DNA of 64,000 nucleotides from Sediminibacterium sp. (GTDB lineage Bacteria; Bacteroidota; Bacteroidia; Chitinophagales; Chitinophagaceae): NCBI RefSeq assembly GCF_030695065.1, contig NZ_JAUYTR010000016.1, positions 421,865 to 485,864 of the forward strand. The letters run 5' to 3'. The position numbers and the translations under genes are program-made. The notes beneath the pieces are model-generated. The model was not told where the DNA came from. It ran no database searches and saw only the letters and a program-made list of their open reading frames with translations. Shown one piece after another: positions 9,593-19,414 of the stretch. Within the stretch, counting starts at the first letter, position 1, and each line of letters opens with the position of its first letter.

Positions 9593-10218
9593 TAGTTTGT
9601 TCTATCCATTTCATGGTGTTGTTTTTTGATAATTGACAACAAATAATCGTGAATCTTGGCAGGTGCCAGTTTTAAATCGTGTTCTAATAATTCATTATCC
9701 TCCTTTTGAACTAACTTCCGTATACGCCTATACATATCACTATCGATATCTTTAAGGTTTATATCTTCAAGCGCTCTGATAAGCAACCCGCTATATTTTC
9801 CCTTGTAGGCAAACTTTTTAGGGGTAGTCGGCTTGAAAATAATTGTCCCTTTGCCAATATGTATCGTTCTTCGCGCACCATCAGTTAAGTAAACTGCGTT
9901 CATGGGAATTTGTGTAGAGAGTCCTAATTGATTGAGTGCTGTAGATCCTGTTGGTAGAATCCTGACTTGTTCTCTTGCTGCAATTGCTTTAGCAATTTTT
10001 TCCATAGAAGGTGTCAATTTTCCCAATTCTTCATCGTATTGAGGCAAATAATAAATTCCATGACCTAGACGCTCAATTATTCCTTCATGTGCTAGCCGCG
10101 ATAAAACAAGCTTAATTGCATTCTCAGTCCCTGCCCCACGAAAGTCTGAAGGGAACAAAATTGTCCCAGGATTGAGCTCCTTAATATGGTTTTCTATATA
10201 TTTACTTGCAGAAATCAT
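9592..10218 (-). CDS. AbiEi-type antitoxin / DUF6088-family transcriptional regulator
   Basis: 208 aa; N-terminal wHTH-like region, GIYYLP, RILPTGSTALNQLGLSTQIPMNAVYLTDGARRTI typical of DUF6088/AbiEi. Confidence 0.8.
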   Translation of the reverse strand: MISASKYIENHIKELNPGTILFPSDFRGAGTENAIKLVLSRLAHEGIIERLGHGIYYLPQYDEELGKLTPSMEKIAKAIAAREQVRILPTGSTALNQLGLSTQIPMNAVYLTDGARRTIHIGKGTIIFKPTTPKKFAYKGKYSGLLIRALEDINLKDIDSDMYRRIRKLVQKEDNELLEHDLKLAPAKIHDYLLSIIKKQHHEMDRTN

Positions 10219-10287
10219 GACACAAATATACGCAAAAAGGTGTCAAATTAAAAATTTATGACACAATTTTATGCAAATAAGTGTCAT
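10218..10287. promoter_or_regulatory. Twin inverted-repeat operators at the AbiEi start
   Basis: Two units: TGACAC-16 nt-GTGTCA at 10218-10245 and 10259-10286, 41 bp start-to-start, with a similar centre (TACGCAAA/TATGCAAA). Confidence 0.7.
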
Positions 10288-10325
10288 ATTTTGTTAGGAA
10301 AATAGCTAGAATCCTAACAAAATAT
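10286..10325. repeat. Perfect 14-bp inverted repeat
   Basis: ATATTTTGTTAGGA-aaatagctagaa-TCCTAACAAAATAT. Confidence 0.85.
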
Positions 10326-10369
10326 TTAACCCTACTCGTAAAATCTGTGGGCAATTTGACTTCTTAAAA

Positions 10370-10405
10370 CAAAAAGAAGACCAATCTTTCGATTGATCTT
10401 CTCTT
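10370..10405 (-). terminator. Intrinsic terminator of tRNA-Pro
   Basis: Minus strand AGAAGATCAATC-GAAA-GATTGGTCTTCT followed by TTTTTGTTTT. Confidence 0.8.
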
Positions 10406-10409
10406 TTAG

Positions 10410-10483
10410 TCGGGACGACAAGATTTGAACTTGCGACCCCACGCCCCCCAGACGTGTGCGCTACCGGGCTGCGCTACGTCCCG
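10410..10483 (-). tRNA. tRNA-Pro (GGG)
   Basis: 74-nt cloverleaf CGGGACGTAGCGCAGCCCGGTAGCGCACACGTCTGGGGGGCGTGGGGTCGCAAGTTCAAATCTTGTCGTCCCGA; anticodon loop CTGGGGG; CCA not encoded. Confidence 0.95.
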
Positions 10484-10569
10484 AACTTTCACTCATTTAT
10501 TGAATGGGGTGCAAATATAGGGTGAAAAGAAATTTTCAGGCTATATTGCATAAAATTTTCAACTACTGC

Positions 10570-11832
10570 ATGAACATTCTACTGAAGGAGGTGCTGATTA
10601 ACGACCCCCACTCCCCTCACAACGGACAAGTATTGGATCTATTAATTGAGAACAACCTCATCAAGCAAATAGGCACGAGTTTATCGCATGAAAATGCAAC
10701 AGTGATTCACCAAGAAGGGCTACAAGTATCCACTGGCTGGGTAGATTGTTTTGCGCATTTTGGCGACCCAGGTTTTGAATTCAATGAAAGCTTTTCATCG
10801 GGAGCAGCGGCTGCTGCTGCAGGCGGATTTACCAGGGTGTTTACTTTACCCAATACCAAACCTGTTACCGATAACAAATCTTTAGTAGAATATGCTGCTG
10901 GTCAGTCTAAACACTTACCTGTGCATATTCATCCATTGGGTGCAATCACCCAAAAAACGGAGGGAAAGGAATTAGCTGAAATGTATGATATGCGCAACAG
11001 TGGCGCCATTGCATTTTCGGATGGATTATTGCCAGTTCAATCGGCTGGCTTGTTTGTGAAAGCTTTGCAATATGTGAAAGCATTTGATGGAGTATTGATT
11101 CAATTGCCGATCGACAGAAGTATTGGTAGTGCAGGCTTAATGAATGAGGGCGTTGTTTCTACTCAGTTGGGCTTGCCTGGGTTGCCTTCTATTGCAGAAA
11201 TTAGTATTTTAAAAAGAGACCTTGATTTATTAAAATACAGTGGTTCTAAAATTCATTTCACTGGTATTTCTACCAAGGAATCGTTAGAATTAATTGCAAC
11301 TGCCAAAGCAGCGGGATTAAAAGTAACCTGCAGCGTTACTCCTTATCATTTATTCTTTTGCGACGAAGATTTACAAGACTATAATACCTACTTAAAAGTT
11401 AATCCACCACTAAGAACAAGGGCCGATATGATGGCTTTGCGCGAAGGTGTGGTTAATGGTTCAGTTGATTGTATAGCTTCCCATCATTTTCCGCAAGACT
11501 GGGACCACAAGATTTGCGAATTTGAATACGCTTCTTTTGGCATGAATGCGTTAGAGAGTTCCTTCAGTGTAGTGAATCATTTACTGAGCAAACTCAGCAA
11601 TGAACGCTTGGTTCAATTATTTTCTTTGAATGCCCGTAATATTTTTGGACTTCCTTCTACTCATATTGTTGAAAATGAAGTGGCAGAATTAACCATTTAC
11701 CATCGCAATCAGGTAACGCAATTAACAAAGGAAAATATCAAGAGTAAATCTTTTAATAATGCATTTACCAATATTGAATTAACTGGTAAGGTTTATGCCA
11801 CTATTAACAACGGTCAATTAACCACTAACTAA
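10570..11832 (+). CDS. Dihydroorotase-like amidohydrolase, probably catalytically altered
   Basis: GWVDCFAHFGDPGFE (HxH altered), LPNTKPVTD, ASHHFPQDWDHKICEFEYASFGMNALESSF; ATG at 10570 preferred over 10504. Confidence 0.8.
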   Translation: MNILLKEVLINDPHSPHNGQVLDLLIENNLIKQIGTSLSHENATVIHQEGLQVSTGWVDCFAHFGDPGFEFNESFSSGAAAAAAGGFTRVFTLPNTKPVTDNKSLVEYAAGQSKHLPVHIHPLGAITQKTEGKELAEMYDMRNSGAIAFSDGLLPVQSAGLFVKALQYVKAFDGVLIQLPIDRSIGSAGLMNEGVVSTQLGLPGLPSIAEISILKRDLDLLKYSGSKIHFTGISTKESLELIATAKAAGLKVTCSVTPYHLFFCDEDLQDYNTYLKVNPPLRTRADMMALREGVVNGSVDCIASHHFPQDWDHKICEFEYASFGMNALESSFSVVNHLLSKLSNERLVQLFSLNARNIFGLPSTHIVENEVAELTIYHRNQVTQLTKENIKSKSFNNAFTNIELTGKVYATINNGQLTTN

Positions 11833-11838
11833 ACAAAC

Positions 11839-12375
11839 ATGAAAGCAAATTTAATTAATGAAGGAGTTAAGTACGGTTTAATCTGCGGATTAACCGCTGT
11901 ATTATTAATGTATGGTAGCTGGGCTATTGATATTACTACATTTACCAGTGTGATGTTTACTACCACATTTATTCCTTACATGATCATCATTTTATTGGTG
12001 GGTGGATTTGCTGTTAGAAAATTAAACGGCGGATACCTTAATTTTCAAGAGGGGTTAAAATTCAACTTCCTTGCATATGCTGTTGCAGCAGTTATTGTTG
12101 CCGTTGCTACCTATGTATTGTACAATTTAATTGATGAAACCTTAACCGAGAAATCGGCTCAAATTGGTTTAGAAAAGACCAGGGCAATGATGGAAAAATT
12201 TGGTGCATCTGAGGAAGATATTGAAAAAACAATGGCATCTTCTGCCGAGAGCATGAAGAAGACCGGATTAAAGGAAATCTTGATGGGCACTGGTTTAGGA
12301 CTTATTTGGGATTTTGTAAAATCTTTGTTGCTTACCTTAGTGATTCGTAAAGAAGAAACATTAGAAGACCAATAA
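11839..12375 (+). CDS. DUF4199 membrane protein
   Basis: 178 aa with multiple TM helices and a typical DUF4199 pattern. Confidence 0.7.
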   Translation: MKANLINEGVKYGLICGLTAVLLMYGSWAIDITTFTSVMFTTTFIPYMIIILLVGGFAVRKLNGGYLNFQEGLKFNFLAYAVAAVIVAVATYVLYNLIDETLTEKSAQIGLEKTRAMMEKFGASEEDIEKTMASSAESMKKTGLKEILMGTGLGLIWDFVKSLLLTLVIRKEETLEDQ

Positions 12376-12381
12376 TATTAC

Positions 12382-13332
12382 ATGAATTTATCTATAGTAG
12401 TACCCTTATATAACGAAGAAGAATCACTGCCTGAATTGTGTAGCTGGATTAAATCGGTTGTTGATCAACATGGCTATACCTACGAAGTATTACTTATAGA
12501 CGATGGAAGCCGCGATGATAGTTGGAAAGTCATACAAACCATTGCATCTGCAAATCCAAATATCAAGGGCATTAAGTTTCAAAGAAATTATGGAAAGTCT
12601 GCAGCATTAAATGAAGGATTTAAAGCAGCTCAAGGTGATGTAGTTATTACCATGGATGCAGACATGCAAGATTCTCCAGATGAAATACCTGCATTGTACC
12701 AAATGATCATTAATGATGGTTATGATATGGTGAGTGGCTGGAAGAAAAAACGTTACGATAACACGTTAACTAAAAATATTCCTTCCAAATTATTCAATGC
12801 CGTTGCCAGAAAAAGTTCTGGGATCAAACTGCACGATTTCAATTGTGGCTTGAAAGCATACAAAAGAAAAGTGGTAAAATGTATTGAAGTATTTGGTGAA
12901 ATGCACCGCTATATTCCTGTATTGGCCAAATGGAGCGGCTTCAGAAAAATTGGGGAGAAAATAGTAGAACATAGACCTAGAAAATACGGAACTACTAAGT
13001 TTGGTTGGGACCGATTCATTAATGGCTTCTTAGACTTAGGAACCATTATGTTCTTAGGAAAGTTTGGCAAGAAACCGATGCAATTTTTTGGCTTATACGG
13101 CACATTGTCATTCCTAATTGGTTTATTAACCAGCGGCTATTTAATGATTGCAAAAATATTGAATCCCGAAGTGGGCATCACCAATAAGCCTGCATTTTAT
13201 ATAGCATTAGCCGTGATGATTATTGGTATGCAATTATTTTTAACAGGATTTGTGGCTGAATTAGTAGCTAGAAATGCATCTGAAAGAAATGTCTATTTAA
13301 TAGAAGAGAAATTAGGATTGGAAGAAGCTTAA
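12382..13332 (+). CDS. Family 2 glycosyltransferase (DPM1-like)
   Basis: LSIVVPLYNEEESLPEL, LLIDDGSRDDSW, MDADMQDSPDEI; C-terminal TM helices. Confidence 0.9.
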   Translation: MNLSIVVPLYNEEESLPELCSWIKSVVDQHGYTYEVLLIDDGSRDDSWKVIQTIASANPNIKGIKFQRNYGKSAALNEGFKAAQGDVVITMDADMQDSPDEIPALYQMIINDGYDMVSGWKKKRYDNTLTKNIPSKLFNAVARKSSGIKLHDFNCGLKAYKRKVVKCIEVFGEMHRYIPVLAKWSGFRKIGEKIVEHRPRKYGTTKFGWDRFINGFLDLGTIMFLGKFGKKPMQFFGLYGTLSFLIGLLTSGYLMIAKILNPEVGITNKPAFYIALAVMIIGMQLFLTGFVAELVARNASERNVYLIEEKLGLEEA

Positions 13333-13341
13333 TTATTTAGC

Positions 13342-14484
13342 ATGGAAAAAGAGCTGATCTTAATTGGAACCACTTGGCCTTTTAGAAGTGGTGGCATTGC
13401 TTCTTTTAATGAAAGATTGGCCAGACAATTTCAACAACAAGGTTTTAAAGTAACTATTTACACTTTCTCTCTACAGTATCCATCATTTTTATTTCCTGGC
13501 AAATCACAGTATAGTAAAGAGCCAGCCCCTACCGATTTGACCATTCATGTGCGCATCAATTCAATCAATCCATTAAACTGGATTTGGATGGGATTTAAAA
13601 TAGCACAATTAAAAGCACCCCTTGTATTGGTTCGCTTTTGGCTTCCATTTATGGGACCTTGCTTGGGTACTATTTTACGAATCATCAAATGGAATGGAGT
13701 GTCTAAAGTGGTTTGTATTGCAGACAATATAATTCCGCACGAAAAAAGATTCGGAGATTATTGGTTTACCAAATACTTTATTGGTGCAGTTGATAGCTTC
13801 ATTACTATGAGTAAAAAAGTACACCATGACTTAAGAAGCTTCACTCAAAAAAAAGCCATTACATGCTCACATCCTTTGTACGATAGCTTTGGGAACATCA
13901 TGCCAAAAGAAGCCGCTAGAAAACATTTGGGGCTGCCAGCTGATGAAAATATCATTTTGTTTTTTGGATTTATTAGAAAATACAAAGGCTTAGATCTTTT
14001 AATAGAAGCCCTAAAAATAGTGGCAACAAAAAATGAAACAAGCAATAAAGCTCCCATTAAACTCTTAATAGCAGGTGAATTTTATGAAGGAGAAGAAACA
14101 TACAAGGCCTTAATTGATTCATTAGGCATTCAGCACTTAATTTATTCCTACACAGAGTTTATACCACAGGACCAAGTGCAGTATTATTTAAATGCATGTG
14201 ATTTTGTAATTCAACCTTATAGAAATGCCACACAAAGTGGTGTTACCCCCTTGGCTTACCATTTTGAAAAGCCAATGCTGGTTACCAATGTTGGGGCATT
14301 GCCCGATATGATTGAAGCAGACCAAAGTGGATTGGTAGCCAATCCTACACCAGAAAGCATTGCAGCCCAAATTGAACAATTATATTTGTTAGGTGAGGAT
14401 TATTTTTTACCCCACCTTCGTAGAGAAAAGAAGAAATATCAATGGGATCAATTGGCCAATGCCATCATTGATCTTGGAAAATAA
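13342..14484 (+). CDS. Family 4 glycosyltransferase
   Basis: GGIASFNERLARQ, ILFFGFIRKYKGLDLLIEAL, GVTPLAYHFEKPMLVTNVGALPDMI. Confidence 0.9.
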   Translation: MEKELILIGTTWPFRSGGIASFNERLARQFQQQGFKVTIYTFSLQYPSFLFPGKSQYSKEPAPTDLTIHVRINSINPLNWIWMGFKIAQLKAPLVLVRFWLPFMGPCLGTILRIIKWNGVSKVVCIADNIIPHEKRFGDYWFTKYFIGAVDSFITMSKKVHHDLRSFTQKKAITCSHPLYDSFGNIMPKEAARKHLGLPADENIILFFGFIRKYKGLDLLIEALKIVATKNETSNKAPIKLLIAGEFYEGEETYKALIDSLGIQHLIYSYTEFIPQDQVQYYLNACDFVIQPYRNATQSGVTPLAYHFEKPMLVTNVGALPDMIEADQSGLVANPTPESIAAQIEQLYLLGEDYFLPHLRREKKKYQWDQLANAIIDLGK

Positions 14485-14494
14485 ATAACCGATT

Positions 14495-15070
14495 ATGACG
14501 AATCAAATCCGGTCGATTATACAAGAGTCCATTCAGGTAAAACAAGATTTACTCAACAACCCCATCATTCTAGAACAGTTGGAGCTGATAGTAGATGCTG
14601 TTACACTTGCTTTTAAAAATGGGCATAAAGTACAATTTTGTGGCAATGGGGGGAGCGCAGCCGATGCGCAACATTTAGCTGCTGAATTCTCTGGTAGGTT
14701 CTATAAAAACAGACAAGCATTGCCTTCTGATGCACTGCATTGCAATAGCTCATATTTAACCGCTGTTGCCAATGATTATGGTTATGATGAAGTGTACAGC
14801 AGATTAGTAGAAGGCACCATGCAAGCAGGTGACATTTTAATAGGTTTGAGTACATCGGGCAATTCGCCCAATATTGTTAAAGCATTTGAAACAGCAAAAG
14901 CCAAGAATATTGCTACCATTGGATTTACAGGGAATGAAGGAGGAAAATTAAGTGCGCTTTCTCAATACTTATTAAATGTACCTTCTACTAATACTCCACG
15001 TATTCAAGAGAGCCATATTATGTTGGGCCATATTATTTGTGAACTGGTAGAAGCCAATTTATTTCCATAG
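14495..15070 (+). CDS. gmhA: Phosphoheptose isomerase (SIS domain)
   Basis: VQFCGNGGSAADAQHLAAEFSGRF; GLSTSGNSPNIVKA. Confidence 0.9.
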   Translation: MTNQIRSIIQESIQVKQDLLNNPIILEQLELIVDAVTLAFKNGHKVQFCGNGGSAADAQHLAAEFSGRFYKNRQALPSDALHCNSSYLTAVANDYGYDEVYSRLVEGTMQAGDILIGLSTSGNSPNIVKAFETAKAKNIATIGFTGNEGGKLSALSQYLLNVPSTNTPRIQESHIMLGHIICELVEANLFP

Positions 15071-15071
15071 T

Positions 15072-15635
15072 ATGTTTTCATTAAATCAGATTGATACCAG
15101 TTGGACCCTTTTTTTAGACAGAGACGGTGTACTGAATTACGAAAAAAAAGAAGACTATATCCGCAATTGGGGAGAGTTCCATTTTTACCAAGGAGTTCCT
15201 GCTGCAATTGCATCATTGAATCCATTATTCGGCCGCATAGTTATTGCCACTAATCAAAAAGGAATTGGCAAGAAATTAATGACTGCTGAAGATTTACAGA
15301 ATATTCACGCCCCCATGTTGCAAGCCATAACAAATGTCGGGGGCAAAATTGATCAAATTTATTATTGCCCAGATTTGGCTGACGATTCTCCTAATCGTAA
15401 ACCCCAGCCGGGTATGGCTTTCATGGCCAAAGCCGATTTTCCAGAAATTGATTTGGCCAAATCTATCATGGTAGGAAATAGAATGAGTGATATGAAATTT
15501 GGCAGAAATGCCGGTATGCATACCGTGTTCTTAGCAACCACTCATCCAGATGCGCCTTTTCCAGACCCTTTTATTGATTTACGATTTAACCACTTGGTAG
15601 ATTTTGCAGCAGCTTGCAATCATGCAAAAAAATGA
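15072..15635 (+). CDS. gmhB: HAD heptose-bisphosphate phosphatase-like
   Basis: LFLDRDGVLNYEK, IVIATNQKGIGK, YYCPD, KPQPGM, MVGNRMSDMKFG. Confidence 0.85.
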   Translation: MFSLNQIDTSWTLFLDRDGVLNYEKKEDYIRNWGEFHFYQGVPAAIASLNPLFGRIVIATNQKGIGKKLMTAEDLQNIHAPMLQAITNVGGKIDQIYYCPDLADDSPNRKPQPGMAFMAKADFPEIDLAKSIMVGNRMSDMKFGRNAGMHTVFLATTHPDAPFPDPFIDLRFNHLVDFAAACNHAKK

Positions 15636-15686
15636 TAAAATTGCTTCAACCAGTTCATCTGGGTTGAATTACTTGTAATTTGCCGC

Positions 15687-16553
15687 ATGTTTTCGCGCAA
15701 ATTTTTTTTAACTCTATTAGTGGCTTTGTTATTCAGCAAAAGCAATTCAGTCTATGCCCAAACGCATGCCAATAAAAGCATATTAGCCGAAGCCGAAAAA
15801 GTATTGGCTGCTTCTGCATTTGACATATTAAATGCGGAAGACACCGAAGACCGATTAAGAGCCGATAGTTTTTTCACCAGACAATTGGTTCAAGCATTAA
15901 GAACACCCTATTCCTTTCATTATGGGTTTGATTCTTTAAAAACCATTTCAAGACTGTATGCGCCTGATAGTAGTTTCAGAATTATTACTTGGCAATTGAT
16001 GAAAGACTTTAGTTATTACCGATACAAAGGGGCAATACAAATGAATACCAAGGATGGCTCATTAAAATTAATTCCTTTATACGACGGGGCAGATTTTACA
16101 GAGAATCCTTATGATTCCATTAGAACCAATCAAAACTGGATTGGTGCTGTGTATTACAATATTATTCAAAAAGAATACAACAATAAGAAATATTATACCC
16201 TTTTAGGCTATGACGAAAATGACGCCAGAAGCACCAAAAAATGGATAGAAGTATTGCATTTTGATTTGGAAGGCAAGCCATTATTTGGTGGTAAATTTTT
16301 CAATTATCCCAACGATATCAACAAGCCTAAACAACCAGTTAGCAGGTTCTGCTTAGAGTTTAAGAAGCAAGCCAACGCCAAATTAAATTACGATGTAAAA
16401 TTAGATCGCATTGTATTTGTGAAGTTGATCAGTGAGTCTAATGAACCCAATAAAAAGCATACACTGGTTCCTTATGGCACCGTTGAAGGCTTTAAATGGG
16501 AATATGGGCGCTGGGTTTATATTCCAGAATACAATGCAGTTGAGCCTGAATAA
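15687..16553 (+). CDS. Secreted conserved hypothetical protein
   Basis: Signal peptide MFSRKFFLTLLVALLFSKSNSVYA; 288 aa. Confidence 0.6.
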   Translation: MFSRKFFLTLLVALLFSKSNSVYAQTHANKSILAEAEKVLAASAFDILNAEDTEDRLRADSFFTRQLVQALRTPYSFHYGFDSLKTISRLYAPDSSFRIITWQLMKDFSYYRYKGAIQMNTKDGSLKLIPLYDGADFTENPYDSIRTNQNWIGAVYYNIIQKEYNNKKYYTLLGYDENDARSTKKWIEVLHFDLEGKPLFGGKFFNYPNDINKPKQPVSRFCLEFKKQANAKLNYDVKLDRIVFVKLISESNEPNKKHTLVPYGTVEGFKWEYGRWVYIPEYNAVEPE

Positions 16554-16573
16554 AGAAGTATATCTGCTATCTA

Positions 16574-18358
16574 TTAATCTAGCTTCAATACTGCTAAGAA
16601 CGCTTCTTGAGGAATTTCTACGTTACCAATTTGGCGCATACGCTTCTTTCCTTCTTTTTGCTTCTCTAATAGCTTTCTTTTACGGCTGATATCACCACCA
16701 TAACATTTGGCAGTAACGTCTTTGCGGATGGCGCTAATATTTTCTCGAGCTACTACTTTTGCACCAATAGCAGCTTGAATAGCAATCTGGAATTGTTGGC
16801 GCGGTAATAATTCTTTTAATTTCTCACACAATTTTCTTCCGAAATCAGTAGCCCTGCCTCTATGAATTAATGCACTCAATGCGTCTACTTTTTCATTGTT
16901 CAAAAGGATATCCATTTTTACAATGTCTGCTTCACGATGATCAATTGGCGTATAATCAAATGATGCATATCCCCTAGTTGAACTCTTTAATTTATCATAG
17001 AAATCAAATACGATTTCCGTTAAAGGCATTTCAAAAATCAACTCAACCCTTGTAGGCGTTAAATAGCTTTGATTCAATAAAATACCTCGCTTACCCAAAC
17101 AAAGGGTCATGATATTTCCAATGTAATCGGGCAGTGTAATAATTTGTGCTTTGATAAATGGTTCTTCAATGCGATCAATTTTTACTTGATCAGGCATTTC
17201 AACTGGATTGTTCACCAATATCTTTTCGCCTCTAGTAGTATAAGCATTAAAGCTTACGTTGGGTACCGTAGTAATTACGGTTTGATTGAACTCACGCTCT
17301 AATCTCTCTTGAATAATTTCCATATGCAAGAGGCCTAAGAATCCGCAACGGAAACCAAAGCCCAATGCTTGTGATGTTTCTAATTCAAAAGTTAAAGAAG
17401 CATCATTCAATTGCAGTTTGTCCATGCAATCTCTTAGTTCCTCAAACTCGTCGGTGTTCACTGGGAAAATACCAGCAAATACCATGGGTTTTACTTCTTC
17501 AAATCCATTGATCATTTCGCCGGGATTATTGGCCAATGTAAGGGTATCTCCTACTTTAACTTCCTTGGCATTCTTAATACCCGTTATAATATAACCCACA
17601 TCTCCCGCACTAACCTGGTCTTTAGGCGTCATTGTAAATTTGAGCACCCCAACTTCATCGGCTATATAATCGTTCCCAGTAGCAACAAATCGAATTTTAT
17701 CACCCTTCTTTAAAGTACCGTTAATAATTCTATAGTAAATAATAATTCCCCTAAAACTATTGTAAACACTGTCAAAAATCAATGCTTGCAATGGCGCATC
17801 TACGCTACCTGAAGGTGCCGGAATACGTTCTACAATAGCTTGTAAAATTTCATCAATACCAATCCCCGACTTTCCACTCGCCAATAAAATATCTTCTTGT
17901 TTACAGCCAATTAAATCAATGATCTGATCGGTTACTTCCGGAATTTTTGCTCCATCCATATCAATCTTATTAATCACCGGTATAATTTCTAAGTCGTTGT
18001 CTATGGCCAAGTATAAGTTACTAATGGTTTGTGCTTGAATACCCTGAGAAGCATCCACTAATAATAACGCACCTTCACAGGCAGCCAAAGCACGGCTTAC
18101 TTCGTAACTAAAGTCTACGTGTCCGGGCGTATCAATTAAATTAAGGGTATAAACTTCCCCTTTATGGGTATAATTAATTTGAATGGCATGGCTCTTAATA
18201 GTAATACCCTTCTCCCTTTCCAAGTCCATATCGTCTAAGACTTGGTTCATCATATCTCTCTCACCCACCGATTTAGTATGTTCTAATAAACGATCGGCCA
18301 ATGTACTCTTACCATGATCTATATGCGCGATAATACAAAAGTTCCTAATATGCTTCAT
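16574..18358 (-). CDS. lepA: Elongation factor 4 (LepA)
   Basis: [25 protein letters not shown]...[24 protein letters not shown]-terminal signature [41 protein letters not shown]. Confidence 0.99.
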   Translation of the reverse strand: MKHIRNFCIIAHIDHGKSTLADRLLEHTKSVGERDMMNQVLDDMDLEREKGITIKSHAIQINYTHKGEVYTLNLIDTPGHVDFSYEVSRALAACEGALLLVDASQGIQAQTISNLYLAIDNDLEIIPVINKIDMDGAKIPEVTDQIIDLIGCKQEDILLASGKSGIGIDEILQAIVERIPAPSGSVDAPLQALIFDSVYNSFRGIIIYYRIINGTLKKGDKIRFVATGNDYIADEVGVLKFTMTPKDQVSAGDVGYIITGIKNAKEVKVGDTLTLANNPGEMINGFEEVKPMVFAGIFPVNTDEFEELRDCMDKLQLNDASLTFELETSQALGFGFRCGFLGLLHMEIIQERLEREFNQTVITTVPNVSFNAYTTRGEKILVNNPVEMPDQVKIDRIEEPFIKAQIITLPDYIGNIMTLCLGKRGILLNQSYLTPTRVELIFEMPLTEIVFDFYDKLKSSTRGYASFDYTPIDHREADIVKMDILLNNEKVDALSALIHRGRATDFGRKLCEKLKELLPRQQFQIAIQAAIGAKVVARENISAIRKDVTAKCYGGDISRKRKLLEKQKEGKKRMRQIGNVEIPQEAFLAVLKLD

Positions 18359-18427
18359 AAGGCTGCAAAGATAGGTCTGAGAAGCTTAATTAAATGACAA
18401 TTCAAATACAAGTTGTTAATTTTGCTT

Positions 18428-19414
18428 ATGCAAACGGCCATTGGCACAGATATCAATATAGCTGCCGCTTTTTTAAAAGCAGGAGAACTGGTTGCCATAC
18501 CCACTGAAACTGTTTATGGGTTGGCTGCAAACGCACTGTCAGAATCAAGTGTAGCAAAAATATACGCTGCTAAAAATAGACCCAGCTTTAATCCATTAAT
18601 AATACATATAGCCAATATTACTCAAATGCACGAGTATGCATTTGTAGATGAAATCAGTTTGAAACTGGCTCAACATTTCATGCCAGGCCCACTAACTTTA
18701 TTGTTGCCGAAAAAATCAACTGTTCCAGATATTACTACAGCAGGCAGTAAAAAAGTAGCCATCAGAATTCCCAATCAAGCGCTCAGTTTGGCTTTATTGT
18801 CCCAACTTGATTTTCCTTTGGCAGCCCCTAGCGCCAATAGGTCGGGCTATATTAGCCCCACCAATGCACACCATGTAATGGAGGGCTTGCACGGAAAAAT
18901 TCCGTACATCTTAGATGGAGGTGATACAGCTGTGGGATTAGAATCGACCATTTGCGAAGTGGCCGAAGAGTCCATTATTTTACATAGGGCGGGCAGTATT
19001 ACTGCAGAAGATTTAGCTGCAGTAACTGGAATGAAAGTAGTAGATGCTGCTACTTATCATGCTCCAGTTATATCAGATCATAGCACAGATAGTCCAGCAA
19101 CACCGGGCCAATTGAAAAGCCATTACGCCCCCCATACCCCATTATACATGGGCCATATTCCTGAACTCATTCAAGCACATGCAGGCAAAAAAATGGCAGT
19201 CATAAGTTTTCATACTCGTTATGAAGGCGTTGACAATTTTATATTGGCACCCGACCACCAATTGTCTACTGCTGCAAGTAAACTATTTGCAACACTAAGA
19301 GCAATTGACAACAGCCATTACGAAATAATTCTATCAGAACAATTTCCCAATGAAGGTATTGGCATTGCCATTAACGACAGAATCAGCAGAGCACAGTTTA
19401 TTTTAAAGCATTAA
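18428..19414 (+). CDS. L-threonylcarbamoyladenylate synthase (Sua5/YwlC)
   Basis: GELVAIPTETVYGLAANA, KNRPSFNPLIIHI, PSANRSGYISPT, LKSHYAPHTP. Confidence 0.95.
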   Translation: MQTAIGTDINIAAAFLKAGELVAIPTETVYGLAANALSESSVAKIYAAKNRPSFNPLIIHIANITQMHEYAFVDEISLKLAQHFMPGPLTLLLPKKSTVPDITTAGSKKVAIRIPNQALSLALLSQLDFPLAAPSANRSGYISPTNAHHVMEGLHGKIPYILDGGDTAVGLESTICEVAEESIILHRAGSITAEDLAAVTGMKVVDAATYHAPVISDHSTDSPATPGQLKSHYAPHTPLYMGHIPELIQAHAGKKMAVISFHTRYEGVDNFILAPDHQLSTAASKLFATLRAIDNSHYEIILSEQFPNEGIGIAINDRISRAQFILKH

